In this document: positions 34,005-43,369 of the stretch, in pieces
Numbering within the stretch: the first letter of the stretch is position 1
How the letters are laid out: every line of letters begins with the position of its first letter
Assembly (NCBI GenBank): GCA_937929935.1
Contig: CALFUL010000013.1
Coordinates: forward strand, 1-64,000
Origin: an uncultured Flavobacteriaceae bacterium
Lineage (GTDB): Bacteria > Bacteroidota > Bacteroidia > Flavobacteriales > Flavobacteriaceae
DNA: 64,000 nt
Reading direction: 5' to 3'
Notes under the pieces: model-generated
What the model saw: the letters and a program-made list of their open reading frames with translations, nothing else
What the model was told of the DNA's origin: nothing
Databases searched by the model: none
Translations under genes and position numbers: made by a program

Positions 34005-36449
34005 ATGAAAGTCTTAAAATTTGGTGGCACTTCTGTTGCCACTGCTCAAAACATTAGCCTCGTAAAAGATATAGTTGCTAAAAATACTACTGATAAAACC
34101 ATAGTTATTGTCTCTGCCTTAGGGGGAGTTACAGATGCCTTGTTAGGTGCTGCAAATTTGGCATCAGTAAAAGACGCAGCTTATAAAACCGAAATTAAAA
34201 AAATTGAAGACCGTCACTTTCAAACTATTAAAAGCTTATTTGCAATAAACTCACAAAGTACCTTAATAAGCAAAGTAAAAAGCGAGTTAAATAATCTTGA
34301 AAACTTACTAGAAGGTGCTTTTCTCATTGGCGAAATAACACCTCAACTTTCAGACAAAATTGTTAGCTATGGCGAAATTTTATCTTCTTATATTATCAGT
34401 GAATATTTAAAACAAGAAAATTTAGACGCTACTCATGTTGATAGCAGAACTTTGATTACTACTAATGAACTGAATAAAAAAGCCGTTGTTAATTTTAAAC
34501 TAACTAATGCGAAATGTCAGCAGTTCTTTGCTTCAAATGATCATAAAATTTATATAGCTGGCGGCTTCATTGCATCTTCAGAAAATGGTAGCCCTACTAC
34601 ACTTGGTCGCGGAGGTTCAGATTATACCGCAGCGATTATGGCTGCAGCTCTTGATGCTGATCAATTAGAAATATGGACTGATGTGAGCGGTATGTTCACA
34701 GCAAATCCTAAACTGGTAAAACAAGCCAAAGCCATACCTCATATATCGTATGAAGAGGCGATGGAATTATCTCATTTTGGAGCTAAGGTTTTATACCCAC
34801 CAACCATTCAACCGGTCTTAGCAAAAGGTATTTCAATAGTTATAAAGAACACCTTCAAACCAGAAGATACTGGTACACTGATTACTATAGGAGAAAATGA
34901 TAAAGGAAAATCTGTTAGCGGAATCAGTCATGTAGAGAACATCGCACTTCTTTCTTTAGAAGGACCCGGAATGGTAGGTATACCCGGTATTTCAAAACGA
35001 TTTTTTGAAGTACTTTCTCATGCTGAAATTAGTATTGTGTTGATTACACAAGCCTCATCAGAACATTCAATTTGTATTGGTATTGCTGAAGATAATAGTG
35101 ACAAAGCCGTACAAATTGTCAATACGGCTTTTGAGTATGAAATTGAACGCGGTAAAATTAAAACGGTTAGTGCAGAGAAAAATCTTGCCATTATTGCACT
35201 TGTGGGCGATAATATGAAAAGCCATCAGGGTCTTAGCGGTAAAATGTTCAGCACCCTTGGCAAGAATAATGTAAATATTAGAGTGATAGCCCAAGGTGCT
35301 TCTGAACGTAATATTTCTGCAGTTATCAAAAAAGAAGATGTCAAAAAAGCCTTAAATACGCTTCATGAAGAATTTTTTGAAGAAAATATCAAACAGCTTA
35401 ATCTCTTTGTAATGGGTGTAGGTAATGTAGGTGCCAAATTTTTAAATCAAATCAAGCAGCAAAACATTTACCTTAAAGAAAATTTGAAATTAAATATTCG
35501 CGTTATTGGGGTCTCAAATTCAAGAACTATGGTCTTTGATGAAGAAGGTATTTCTCTAGAAAATTGGCAAAAACAGCTAGCAGCTGGCGAAAAAGCAAAC
35601 AAAGAAAACTTCTTAAAAAAAGTAAATGAGCTTAATTTTCGGAACAGTATTTTCGTTGACAATACAGCAAGTGAAGAGGTTTCATCAACCTATGCTTCTT
35701 ATTTAAGCAACAGTATTTCAGTAGTTACCTGTAATAAAATTGCTTGTTCTTCAGACTTTTCAAACTATCAAAATTTAAAACATTTAGCCCGAACTTTTAA
35801 TGCGCCCTTTCTTTTTGAAACCAATGTTGGTGCGGGTTTACCAATTATTGACACTTTGAAACATTTGATTGCTTCTGGGGATAAAGTTCTGAAAATACAA
35901 GCTGTATTATCAGGAAGTCTAAATTTTGTTTTTAATAATTTCAATGATGAAAACACATTTCATGATGTTGTTATGGAAGCTCAAAAAGAAGGATACACTG
36001 AACCCGATCCAAAAATTGATTTGAGTGGTATTGATGTCATGCGTAAGATTCTTATTCTTGCCCGTGAAAGTGGCAATCAATTAGAAATAAGTGATATTCA
36101 AAACAACTCGTTTTTACCGCAAGAAAGTTTAGATACTACTAATAATGATGACTTTTTTACTTCTTTAAAAAAGTATGAAGCAGATTTTCAGACGCTATAT
36201 GCTAAGGCTGAACAAAAGAATTGCAAGCTCAAATATGTAGCTCAATTTGAAGCAGGAAAGGCGAGCGTAGGTTTACAAGAAATACCAGAAGGGCATGACT
36301 TTTATAATTTAGAAGGCAGCGACAATATTGTTTTGTTTTACACAGAGCGTTATCCAAATCAACCTTTGATAATAAAAGGTGCCGGTGCCGGTGCTGATGT
36401 AACCGCTTCGGGTATCTTTGCTGATATAATAAGGATTGGTAATTTTTAA
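34005..36449 (+). CDS. thrA: Bifunctional aspartokinase / homoserine dehydrogenase
   Basis: The 814 residues combine an N-terminal aspartokinase (KFGGTSVA at residue 4, GRGGSDYTAAIMA), two ACT regulatory domains (about 310-455) and a C-terminal homoserine dehydrogenase with its Rossmann motif (VMGVGNVGAKFL) and the substrate region (GSLNFVFNNF, AGADVTASGIFADI). It catalyses the first and third steps from aspartate toward threonine, in the cytoplasm. Feedback through the ACT domains is known for the family. It is the first gene of thrABC. Confidence 0.96.
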   Translation: MKVLKFGGTSVATAQNISLVKDIVAKNTTDKTIVIVSALGGVTDALLGAANLASVKDAAYKTEIKKIEDRHFQTIKSLFAINSQSTLISKVKSELNNLENLLEGAFLIGEITPQLSDKIVSYGEILSSYIISEYLKQENLDATHVDSRTLITTNELNKKAVVNFKLTNAKCQQFFASNDHKIYIAGGFIASSENGSPTTLGRGGSDYTAAIMAAALDADQLEIWTDVSGMFTANPKLVKQAKAIPHISYEEAMELSHFGAKVLYPPTIQPVLAKGISIVIKNTFKPEDTGTLITIGENDKGKSVSGISHVENIALLSLEGPGMVGIPGISKRFFEVLSHAEISIVLITQASSEHSICIGIAEDNSDKAVQIVNTAFEYEIERGKIKTVSAEKNLAIIALVGDNMKSHQGLSGKMFSTLGKNNVNIRVIAQGASERNISAVIKKEDVKKALNTLHEEFFEENIKQLNLFVMGVGNVGAKFLNQIKQQNIYLKENLKLNIRVIGVSNSRTMVFDEEGISLENWQKQLAAGEKANKENFLKKVNELNFRNSIFVDNTASEEVSSTYASYLSNSISVVTCNKIACSSDFSNYQNLKHLARTFNAPFLFETNVGAGLPIIDTLKHLIASGDKVLKIQAVLSGSLNFVFNNFNDENTFHDVVMEAQKEGYTEPDPKIDLSGIDVMRKILILARESGNQLEISDIQNNSFLPQESLDTTNNDDFFTSLKKYEADFQTLYAKAEQKNCKLKYVAQFEAGKASVGLQEIPEGHDFYNLEGSDNIVLFYTERYPNQPLIIKGAGAGADVTASGIFADIIRIGNF

Positions 36450-36460
36450 GAAACCCTGGC

Positions 36461-36485
36461 TGTCACATCGAGCGCAGTCGAGATG
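36461..36485. repeat. Dispersed hairpin repeat between thrA and thrB
   Basis: TGTCACATCGAGCGCAGTCG followed by AGATG forms a short stem (TCGA/TCGA around GCGCAG). This sequence type is a widespread intergenic repeat in Bacteroidetes. Its final ATG can be mistaken for the thrB start. Confidence 0.65.
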
Positions 36486-36524
36486 CCTGCCCCGAAGGGA
36501 GAAGGAACTTTAATAACCACAGTA

Positions 36525-37454
36525 ATGAACAACGAGATTAAAATATTCTGTCCTGCTACAATCGCGAACATTTCATGCGGATTTGATGTACTTGGGGTTG
36601 CCCTAGATAGTGTTGGCGATGAAATGGTGCTGAGAAAAACAAAAGAAAAGGGTATCAGAATAACTAAAATTGAGGGTCAAGATTTACCCTTAGAAACAGA
36701 TAAAAATGTTGCGGGTGCCTCTGGTTTAGCGTTTCTTGACGCTTGTTCATATGATGGAGGTTTTGAAATTGAGATTTATAAAAATATAAAAGCAGGTAGC
36801 GGAATTGGTAGTAGTGCTGCGAGTTCTGCAGGTGCTGTTTGGGCAATGAATGAGCTTTTAAACAAACCTTTCTCCATTCATGAATTAGTGCCTTTTGCCA
36901 TGCAAGGCGAACGCCTAGCTAGTGGTGTTGCACATGCCGACAATGTTGCCCCTGCCCTATTTGGAGGCTTTACTTTAGTACGCAGTTATGATCCTCTCGA
37001 TGTGATACCCATACCTAGTCCTGATGCTCTTTACGCAACTGTGATTCATCCGCAAATAGAAATTAAAACTTCAGATTCGCGTAAAATATTAAAAACAAAT
37101 ATCTCACTCGAAAACGGAATTAAACAATGGGGAAATGTGGGTGGTCTTGTTGCCGGACTTTTCAAAAACGACTATGATTTAATTGGTCGTTCATTAGAAG
37201 ATCATATTATTGAACCCATACGTTCTATTCTGATTCCAGGATTTGATGATGTCAAATCTGCAGCCATAAATACTGGCGCACTAGGGTGCGGTATTTCAGG
37301 TTCTGGACCTTCAATTTTTGCATTTAGTAAAGGAGAGAATATCGCCAAAAAAGTGGCGCAAGCCATGAAAGAAGTATATGAAAATATTGAGGTCGATTAC
37401 GAAATACATATCTCAAAAATTAATACGGAGGGAATACGGGAAATGGCACCCTGA
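36525..37454 (+). CDS. thrB: Homoserine kinase (GHMP family)
   Basis: The family start is MNNEIKIFCPATIANISCGFDVLG, so I use the ATG at 36525. An ATG at 36483 is in frame but lies in a dispersed repeat and adds 14 unrelated residues (MPAPKGEGTL). The GHMP ATP-binding motif is GSGIGSSAASSAGA, and the C-terminal motif is GCGISGSGPSIFAF. The enzyme phosphorylates homoserine on the hydroxyl in threonine synthesis. The product has 309 residues, the usual length. Confidence 0.95.
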   Translation: MNNEIKIFCPATIANISCGFDVLGVALDSVGDEMVLRKTKEKGIRITKIEGQDLPLETDKNVAGASGLAFLDACSYDGGFEIEIYKNIKAGSGIGSSAASSAGAVWAMNELLNKPFSIHELVPFAMQGERLASGVAHADNVAPALFGGFTLVRSYDPLDVIPIPSPDALYATVIHPQIEIKTSDSRKILKTNISLENGIKQWGNVGGLVAGLFKNDYDLIGRSLEDHIIEPIRSILIPGFDDVKSAAINTGALGCGISGSGPSIFAFSKGENIAKKVAQAMKEVYENIEVDYEIHISKINTEGIREMAP

Positions 37455-37536
37455 CCCCCAAAGGGGGAATTATTAAATTTTCAACTAATAATTAATTCAT
37501 GAATAAACTCCTAAACTAATAACTTATACCCTCAAA

Positions 37537-38829
37537 ATGAACTACTACAGCCTAAACAAAAAAGCCCCAGACGTATCTTTTAAAGATGCTGTTATTAAAG
37601 GGATAGCCCCTGATCGTGGATTGTACTTTCCGGAGCAAATTGCACCCTTACCAGATTCTTTTTTTGAAAATATTGAGGAACTATCAAATGAAGAAATTGC
37701 ATTTAATGCGATTCATCAGTTTGTGAGTGATGAGATTCCGAATGAGAAATTACGAGAAATTTTAGCCAATGTTTTAGACTTTGATTTTCCGGTTGTTGAA
37801 TTAGAAGATGATGTGGCAACCTTAGAGTTATTTCATGGCCCCACTATGGCTTTTAAAGATGTTGGGGCACGTTTTATGGCCAATTGTTTAGGATACTTCT
37901 CAGAAGATGCGACTAATGAAGTAACGGTTTTAGTAGCCACCTCAGGAGATACAGGCGGAGCTGTTGCTAACGGATTTTTAGGTGTTGAAGGTGTTAAAGT
38001 GGTTATTCTCTACCCCAGCGGAAAAGTGAGCGATATTCAAGAAAGACAACTAACCACCTTGGGTCAAAACATTACTGCTCTTGAAGTTGATGGTACTTTT
38101 GACGACTGTCAAAAAATGGTCAAAACAGCTTTCTTAGATGAAGCCTTGTTGAGCAACATGCAATTAACCTCAGCAAATTCTATTAACGTAGCACGTTGGT
38201 TACCGCAGTTGTTCTACTTTTTGTTCGCTTATAAGCAAGCGAAATCGAAAGACAAAAAGATTGTTTTTTCAGTACCCAGTGGCAATTTCGGAAATATTTG
38301 CGCGGGTCTGGTTGCTCAAAAATTAGGCATGCCTGTGAAGCAATTTGTTGCAGCCACCAATATCAATGATACGGTACCTGAATTCATGAAAACAGGTAGC
38401 TATAATCCGAAACCATCTAAGGCAACAATTTCAAATGCTATGGATGTTGGTGACCCAAGTAACTTCATTAGAATCAGGCATTTGTTTAAAGACAATTTTG
38501 AGGCATTAGCTCAAAATTTGACTTCATATACTTTTACAGATGATGAGACTAAAGAAGCTTTAAAATTGATTTATAAGAATTCAAACTACGTTGCAGACCC
38601 TCATGGTGCTGTTGGTTACTTAGGATTAAAAAGCTACCAGTCAACGCATCCTAACACCTATGGTATCTTTTTAGAGACAGCGCACCCTGTTAAATTTTTA
38701 GATGTTGTTGAAGAAACTATTCCCGAGAAATTGGCAATTCCTACTCAGATTCAAAAAGTGATGGGTAAAGAGAAAAAATCCATCCCTATAAAAATATATG
38801 ATGATTTAAAGTCATTTCTTTTACATTAA
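37537..38829 (+). CDS. thrC: Threonine synthase
   Basis: This 430-residue PLP enzyme converts O-phosphohomoserine to threonine. The PLP lysine lies in FHGPTMAFKDVGARFM and the phosphate-binding glycines in ATSGDTGGAVANGF. It is 82 bases downstream of thrB, and a CCCCC-AAA-GGGGG hairpin lies between them (37457-37469). A terminator follows at 38837. Confidence 0.96.
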   Translation: MNYYSLNKKAPDVSFKDAVIKGIAPDRGLYFPEQIAPLPDSFFENIEELSNEEIAFNAIHQFVSDEIPNEKLREILANVLDFDFPVVELEDDVATLELFHGPTMAFKDVGARFMANCLGYFSEDATNEVTVLVATSGDTGGAVANGFLGVEGVKVVILYPSGKVSDIQERQLTTLGQNITALEVDGTFDDCQKMVKTAFLDEALLSNMQLTSANSINVARWLPQLFYFLFAYKQAKSKDKKIVFSVPSGNFGNICAGLVAQKLGMPVKQFVAATNINDTVPEFMKTGSYNPKPSKATISNAMDVGDPSNFIRIRHLFKDNFEALAQNLTSYTFTDDETKEALKLIYKNSNYVADPHGAVGYLGLKSYQSTHPNTYGIFLETAHPVKFLDVVEETIPEKLAIPTQIQKVMGKEKKSIPIKIYDDLKSFLLH

Positions 38830-38836
38830 AACATAA

Positions 38837-38864
38837 AAAAAGCTGCCTTCTAGGCAGCTTTTTT
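38837..38864. terminator. Bidirectional terminator after thrC
   Basis: AAAAAGCTGCC (38837-38847) pairs with GGCAGCTTTTT (38853-38863). It separates thrC from the convergent alginate lyase gene. Confidence 0.85.
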
Positions 38865-38883
38865 ATTATTACATCATAAGTCT

Positions 38884-39936
38884 TTAATTGTCATCATGCG
38901 TGTTACTCAGGCGGTAAAAAGTGGCAATATCACTGTCATCATCATCGCCAGTATTATTTTGAGTGTAAAGCCCTGCTTTAAAATACATCCATTCATTACT
39001 AATATCATAACCACTTTCTAAGTTATTCATATCAACAGTTGTTTCTGCAATGATTTCAGCATCATGATCGCCTCTTCTGATTTTTACAGTAATTAATTCG
39101 TTATCATTAATAATTTCATATGAAAATAGTTCATCTAATTGAATGCCATCGGCAGGCCCATTACCTTCACAATCTTCATCACCTATTATATTAAAAGTCA
39201 CATCATCTCCATCTCTAATTTCATGTTCAAGGTAAATACAACCAAAATCAGCATTAGGTAATTTTCTGTAATACAACCTAGCTGGCTCATCATTATCAGC
39301 ATGAATTTGCCCAATAACCGTTCTTCCGGGGTGTATACCACTACCAGAACTAGTGACTTGATTCACACGTAAGGTCGCTTTTAAGACTCCGTTGCGTCCG
39401 CCATGGTTTGCGTTTTGGGGTTGATACCCTAGCGCCCAATTATTACCGTTTACACCTTGTGTGGAAATACTTTTATTGCCAGCACGAAGCATTTCGCGTA
39501 ATTCTGAACGTGTATATTTTGTGTTTTGACTTGTTTTTGCTCCGCCAATAGTAGAAACAAATCGCATTCCGCCATCAGTATGCGTAAAAAAGAAAGGGCG
39601 TGAATCACTTGTAGCCATAGGGGCCCAATCTAATTCGCCGTGACGTAAAGAAAATCCATCAGTATCAAAAGCTGGCGTATCAATATTCCATTGCGATAAA
39701 TCAAAATTCTCCCAAGGCTCTAAATCGGGGTTTAATCCAAATGCATTTGTGGTTGAATCATCGTCGTCATTAACATCGTCTTCATCATCAACATCGTCTT
39801 CATCTTCAGGATCTACCACCTCTATTTCAGGTTCTTCTGGTTTTTCATTATCTGATGAACAACCTGCAAACAAAAAAATAAAGCATAAGCTTATTAACAA
39901 AAATATTTTTCTTTTAAAAAGAGATATCAACCGCAT
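38884..39936 (-). CDS. Polysaccharide lyase family 7 alginate lyase, lipoprotein
   Basis: The 350 residues show the three PL7 signatures: R143-SELREM-149, Q210-I-H212, and Y318-FKAGLYTQ-326. These cleave alginate by beta-elimination. A lipoprotein signal peptide ends at LFAG-C26, followed by SSDNE and a highly acidic linker (about 34-60, largely D and E), so surface anchoring in the outer membrane is likely. No other alginate-utilisation genes (SusC, SusD, PL17 or KDG pathway) are in the window, so it stands alone here. Confidence 0.92.
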   Translation of the reverse strand: MRLISLFKRKIFLLISLCFIFLFAGCSSDNEKPEEPEIEVVDPEDEDDVDDEDDVNDDDDSTTNAFGLNPDLEPWENFDLSQWNIDTPAFDTDGFSLRHGELDWAPMATSDSRPFFFTHTDGGMRFVSTIGGAKTSQNTKYTRSELREMLRAGNKSISTQGVNGNNWALGYQPQNANHGGRNGVLKATLRVNQVTSSGSGIHPGRTVIGQIHADNDEPARLYYRKLPNADFGCIYLEHEIRDGDDVTFNIIGDEDCEGNGPADGIQLDELFSYEIINDNELITVKIRRGDHDAEIIAETTVDMNNLESGYDISNEWMYFKAGLYTQNNTGDDDDSDIATFYRLSNTHDDN

Positions 39937-40048
39937 CGAAAGTAAATTTTAAGGTACTACAACGAATATAACTTATAAAGTTAAATTTAATTACAGATTA
40001 CATTGTTAAAATCGATAACAAACACGCTATCACTAATTTTCAATCTTG

Positions 40049-40056
40049 TATTTTTG
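40049..40056 (+). promoter_or_regulatory. Bacteroidetes-type -7 element (TATTTTTG)
   Basis: TATTTTTG matches TAnnTTTG and lies 19 bases before the preferred gcvT start. No -33 element is visible. Confidence 0.35.
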
Positions 40057-40074
40057 AAAAAACGAACACCACCT

Positions 40075-41160
40075 ATGAAAAATACTGCTTTAACAAAAAC
40101 TCATGAAGCCCTTGGTGCAAAAATAGTACCCTTTGCAGGTTATAATATGCCTGTTTCGTATGAGGGAATCAATATTGAACATGAAACCGTCAGAAATGCC
40201 CTTGGCGTTTTTGATGTTTCACATATGGGCGAATTTTTAATTGGAGGGCCAAATGCTTTAGCCCTCATTCAGAAAGTTACTTCAAATGATGCTTCAAAAT
40301 TGACCATTGGCAAAGCACAATACAGTTGTTTGCCTAATGAGACAGGGGGTATTGTAGATGACCTAATTGTTTATCGTATTAAAGATGAACAATATTTATT
40401 GGTTGTAAATGCCTCTAATATTGAAAAAGATTGGAATCACATTTCAAAATATAATGCTGAGATCAACGCAGATATGCGTGATCTCTCAGAAAACTACTCA
40501 CTTCTTGCAATTCAGGGCCCGAAAGCTGTTGAAGCAATGCAAGCTTTGACTTCAGAAGATTTATCAGCCATCAAATTTTACAATTTTGTAGTAGGAGACT
40601 TTGCAGGTATTGAACACGTGATTATTTCAGCCACCGGATATACCGGTTCTGGAGGATTTGAAATTTATTGCAAAAACGATGAAGTAAAACAAATTTGGGA
40701 TACCGTTTTAGAAGCAGGTGCAGATTTCGGAATCAAACCAATAGGACTTGCAGCTAGAGACACCCTTCGAATAGAAATGGGATATTGTCTATACGGAAAC
40801 GATATTAATGATACCACCTCTCCTTTTGAAGCGGGTCTTGGATGGATTACAAAATTCACCAAAGACTTTGTCAATAGTGAGGCTTTAGCTAAAGAAAAAG
40901 CACGTGGTGGTGATCGTAAATTGGTGGCTTTTGAATTAGATGAGCGAGGTATACCGCGTCATGATTATGATATTGTTGATGGTCAAGGCAAAAAGATAGG
41001 TATTGTTACCTCAGGCACCATGTCGCCATCGATGGGCAAAGGAATCGGATTGGGCTATGTACCCAGTGTTTTTTCTGATATAGGGAGTAAAATACTCATA
41101 CAAATACGGAAAAAAGCAGTTTCAGCAACCGTTGTAAAACTTCCATTTTATAAAGTATAG
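40075..41160 (+). CDS. gcvT: Aminomethyltransferase, glycine cleavage system T protein
   Basis: The family N-terminus is [27 protein letters not shown], so the start is 40075; an upstream in-frame ATG at 40003 adds 24 unconserved residues and precedes a -7 element. Characteristic segments are [11 protein letters not shown], the catalytic region around [30 protein letters not shown] and [19 protein letters not shown]. The protein transfers the methylene group from the H-protein to tetrahydrofolate. The product has 361 residues, the usual length. The next gene starts 7 bases later. Confidence 0.94.
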   Translation: MKNTALTKTHEALGAKIVPFAGYNMPVSYEGINIEHETVRNALGVFDVSHMGEFLIGGPNALALIQKVTSNDASKLTIGKAQYSCLPNETGGIVDDLIVYRIKDEQYLLVVNASNIEKDWNHISKYNAEINADMRDLSENYSLLAIQGPKAVEAMQALTSEDLSAIKFYNFVVGDFAGIEHVIISATGYTGSGGFEIYCKNDEVKQIWDTVLEAGADFGIKPIGLAARDTLRIEMGYCLYGNDINDTTSPFEAGLGWITKFTKDFVNSEALAKEKARGGDRKLVAFELDERGIPRHDYDIVDGQGKKIGIVTSGTMSPSMGKGIGLGYVPSVFSDIGSKILIQIRKKAVSATVVKLPFYKV

Positions 41161-41166
41161 GTTTAT

Positions 41167-42015
41167 ATGAGTAAAAAAGGGAGAGGGAATTATGATGAAA
41201 GAAAAAGAATACTCATTCTTGGGGGAAGTGGTTTTATAGGAAATGCCATTTATAAAGAACTCTGCAGTTATTTTGATACCTACGGCACCTACAATGCAGC
41301 TCGACGCTCTTTTGAAAAAAATAAACAATTTTTTAAATATGACCTGCAAGAGGATGATATAGTAGTGCTCTTAAAAAAAGTGAATCCTGATATAATAATT
41401 TCAGCATTAAGAGGAAGTTTTGCGGCACAAATTCAGGCGCACCAACATATGATGGAGTACCTGAAAGAAAATAAGTGTCGCCTGCTTTTCATTTCTTCAG
41501 CCAATGTTTTTGATGCTTATAGTAAATACCCTTCTTATGAACATGACAAAACACTGTCTGAAAGTGTTTACGGGCGTTTAAAAATTAAGATTGAAAATAT
41601 GATGCTACGCTTGCCAAAAAATAAGATGGCCATTTTACGCGTACCCATGGTTTTTGGTAATGGATCACCAAGAATTAAAAATATCAAGAAAAGTATCTTA
41701 GAGAATGAACCTGTAGAGGTTTTTCCTAATCTTATCTTGAATGTAACTAGTGATGATCGATTAACACAACAAATACATTACCTTATCAATAGAAATAAAA
41801 CGGGTATCTTTCATCTAGGTAGTAATGACTTGATACATCATGAAGATTTCATTAGAGAAATTGTTGAACGTATTGGCCAATTCAATCCTATTTATAAAAG
41901 AGTATTTACAACAAACAATGATCGTTATTTAGCGGTACTACCAAAAGACAATAAACTACCCAAATACCTACAAATGAGCTATCAAGATATTATTGATTAT
42001 CATATTTTAAGTTAA
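41167..42015 (+). CDS. NAD(P)-dependent epimerase/reductase-like protein (RmlD-type SDR)
   Basis: The 282-residue protein has an extended-SDR Rossmann motif ILILGGSGFIGNAIY near the start, the serine region ISSANVFD, and YxxxK as YGRLKIK. The layout resembles dTDP-4-dehydrorhamnose reductases. The substrate cannot be read from the sequence. It follows gcvT by 6 bases and so is likely co-transcribed, although the functional link is unclear. Confidence 0.85.
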   Translation: MSKKGRGNYDERKRILILGGSGFIGNAIYKELCSYFDTYGTYNAARRSFEKNKQFFKYDLQEDDIVVLLKKVNPDIIISALRGSFAAQIQAHQHMMEYLKENKCRLLFISSANVFDAYSKYPSYEHDKTLSESVYGRLKIKIENMMLRLPKNKMAILRVPMVFGNGSPRIKNIKKSILENEPVEVFPNLILNVTSDDRLTQQIHYLINRNKTGIFHLGSNDLIHHEDFIREIVERIGQFNPIYKRVFTTNNDRYLAVLPKDNKLPKYLQMSYQDIIDYHILS

Positions 42016-42078
42016 ACCTTTTTAAAATCATAATTTCAAGATTCACGCCTTTAGTGAACTAAATTCAACACAAGGGCG

Positions 42079-42176
42079 GGAATGAACATAAAACTAGATT
42101 CCTGCCGGAGTTTATCCTGAGTGCAGACCAATGGCAGGAATGAACATAAAAAAAGATTCCCGTCTTTGCGGGAATG
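42079..42176. repeat. Cluster of dispersed hairpin repeats
   Basis: GGAATGAACATAAAA occurs at 42079-42093 and again at 42137-42151, each followed by AGATTCC. The second leads into a hairpin with stem ATTCCCG (42156-42162) and CGGGAAT (42169-42175). This type of element is common between genes in Bacteroidetes. It lies within the falsely extended 5' part of the next gene. Confidence 0.65.
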
Positions 42177-42193
42177 ACAATAAAATACTTGTT

Positions 42194-42481
42194 ATGGAAA
42201 AATTATCAGAACAACAAATTCATGAATACCTTGGCAAATTAGATGGATGGGAATATGTAGATGGAGCTATTGAAACCTCATTTGAATTCGCAAATTTTAA
42301 AGAAGCCTTTGCCACCATGACGCGCATTGCTTTTGAATGTGAAAAACAAGAACACCACCCAGACTGGAGTAATGTGTACAAAAATCTTCATATCAGATTA
42401 AACACCCATGATGCTGAAGGGGTTACTGAAAAAGATTTCAAACTAGCGCATACTATTGAAGAGATAATTGAAGGGGAATAA
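42194..42481 (+). CDS. Pterin-4a-carbinolamine dehydratase
   Basis: From the ATG at 42194 the protein has 95 residues, the usual family length (MEKLSEQQIHEYLGKLDGWEY). The active-site pattern is ECEKQEHHPDWSNVYKNLHIRLNTHD, with the paired histidines and the conserved D/W. It dehydrates 4a-hydroxytetrahydropterin when recycling the cofactor of aromatic amino-acid hydroxylases. An in-frame ATG at 42131 lies inside dispersed repeats and is rejected. No hydroxylase gene is nearby. Confidence 0.92.
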   Translation: MEKLSEQQIHEYLGKLDGWEYVDGAIETSFEFANFKEAFATMTRIAFECEKQEHHPDWSNVYKNLHIRLNTHDAEGVTEKDFKLAHTIEEIIEGE

Positions 42482-42534
42482 ACTGGTTGGCAGTTGGCAG
42501 TTGGCTAAAATTAGTTTTCCTTTTGAATTTGACA

Positions 42535-42565
42535 CTTGTGTTTGTAGTTGATTTTAGTAAATTTG
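42535..42565 (+). promoter_or_regulatory. Bacteroidetes-type promoter of yebC
   Basis: CTTG (42535-42538, three of four matches to the -33 TTTG) is followed after exactly 19 bases by TAAATTTG (42558-42565), a perfect TAnnTTTG. The gene starts 24 bases further on. Confidence 0.55.
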
Positions 42566-42589
42566 ATTTTTAGGTAAAAAAGAATAAGT

Positions 42590-43300
42590 ATGGGAAGAGC
42601 TTTTGAGTTTAGAAAGGCACGAAAAATGAAACGTTGGTCAGCCATGTCAAAAGCCTTTACACGTATTGGCAAAGATATTGTGATGGCTGTGAAAGAAGGT
42701 GGACCTGACCCAGATTCAAATTCTAAACTGCGTGCTGTAATTCAGAATGGAAAAGCAGTCAACATGCCAAAAGACAATATTGAACGCGCTATAAAACGTG
42801 CGAGTGATAAAAGTTTAGGCGATTATAAAGAAGTGCTTTTTGAGGGTTATGCGCCACACGGTATAGCCATATTAGTAGAAACTGCAACTGACAACAATAC
42901 AAGAACAGTTGCTAATGTGCGTAGTTATTTTAATAAATGTAACGGCAATTTAGGCACCTCAGGATCAGTAGAATTCATGTTTGACCATACCTGCAATTTT
43001 AGAATACCTGCAGAAGGTATTGACCCTGAAGAGTTGGAATTAGAAATGATTGATTATGGTGCTGAAGAAGTTTTTGTTGATGATGATGGTATTTTAATCT
43101 ATGCGCCTTTTGAGAGTTTTGGTGCGATTCAAAAAGAATTAGAAAATAGAAATATTGAAATTTTATCTTCCGGCTTTGAACGCATACCTCAAGTAACCAA
43201 AGAACTCAATGAAGAACAGGTTGCCGATGTTGAAAAGCTACTCGAAAAAATAGAAGAAGATGATGATGTGCAGAATGTATATCATACGATGCAAGAATAA
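42590..43300 (+). CDS. yebC: YebC/PmpR family protein
   Basis: The 236 residues show the family signature GRAFEFRKARKMKRWSAMSK and NPxN-type core segments (GKAVNMPKDNIERAIKRA, GYAPHGIAILVE). Members act as DNA-binding regulators or, as shown for some, in translation of difficult sequences. The acidic C-terminus (KIEEDDDVQNVYHTM) is typical. It has its own promoter and a strong terminator. Confidence 0.95.
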   Translation: MGRAFEFRKARKMKRWSAMSKAFTRIGKDIVMAVKEGGPDPDSNSKLRAVIQNGKAVNMPKDNIERAIKRASDKSLGDYKEVLFEGYAPHGIAILVETATDNNTRTVANVRSYFNKCNGNLGTSGSVEFMFDHTCNFRIPAEGIDPEELELEMIDYGAEEVFVDDDGILIYAPFESFGAIQKELENRNIEILSSGFERIPQVTKELNEEQVADVEKLLEKIEEDDDVQNVYHTMQE

Positions 43301-43313
43301 TACAACTTATAAA

Positions 43314-43352
43314 CAATAAAAAAGGAGGTTTTTCAAACCTCCTTTTTTATTG
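43314..43352. terminator. Bidirectional terminator after yebC
   Basis: The 18-base arm CAATAAAAAAGGAGGTTT (43314-43331) is exactly complementary to 43335-43352, with the loop TTC. It separates yebC from the convergent gene at 43370. Confidence 0.9.
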
Positions 43353-43369
43353 TTTATACTTTTATCAAT

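Noticed and set aside
36483-36524. Longer N-terminus for thrB
   Set aside because: The extra 14 codons lie in a dispersed repeat, and the family start is at 36525.
40003-40074. Longer N-terminus for gcvT
   Set aside because: It would begin upstream of a good -7 promoter element and adds residues unlike the family.
42131-42193. Longer N-terminus for the pterin carbinolamine dehydratase
   Set aside because: The extra codons translate hairpin repeats; the 95-residue form matches the family.
42484-42506. TTGGCAG microrepeat upstream of yebC
   Set aside because: It is a short run of two to three units in an intergenic gap with no further structure.
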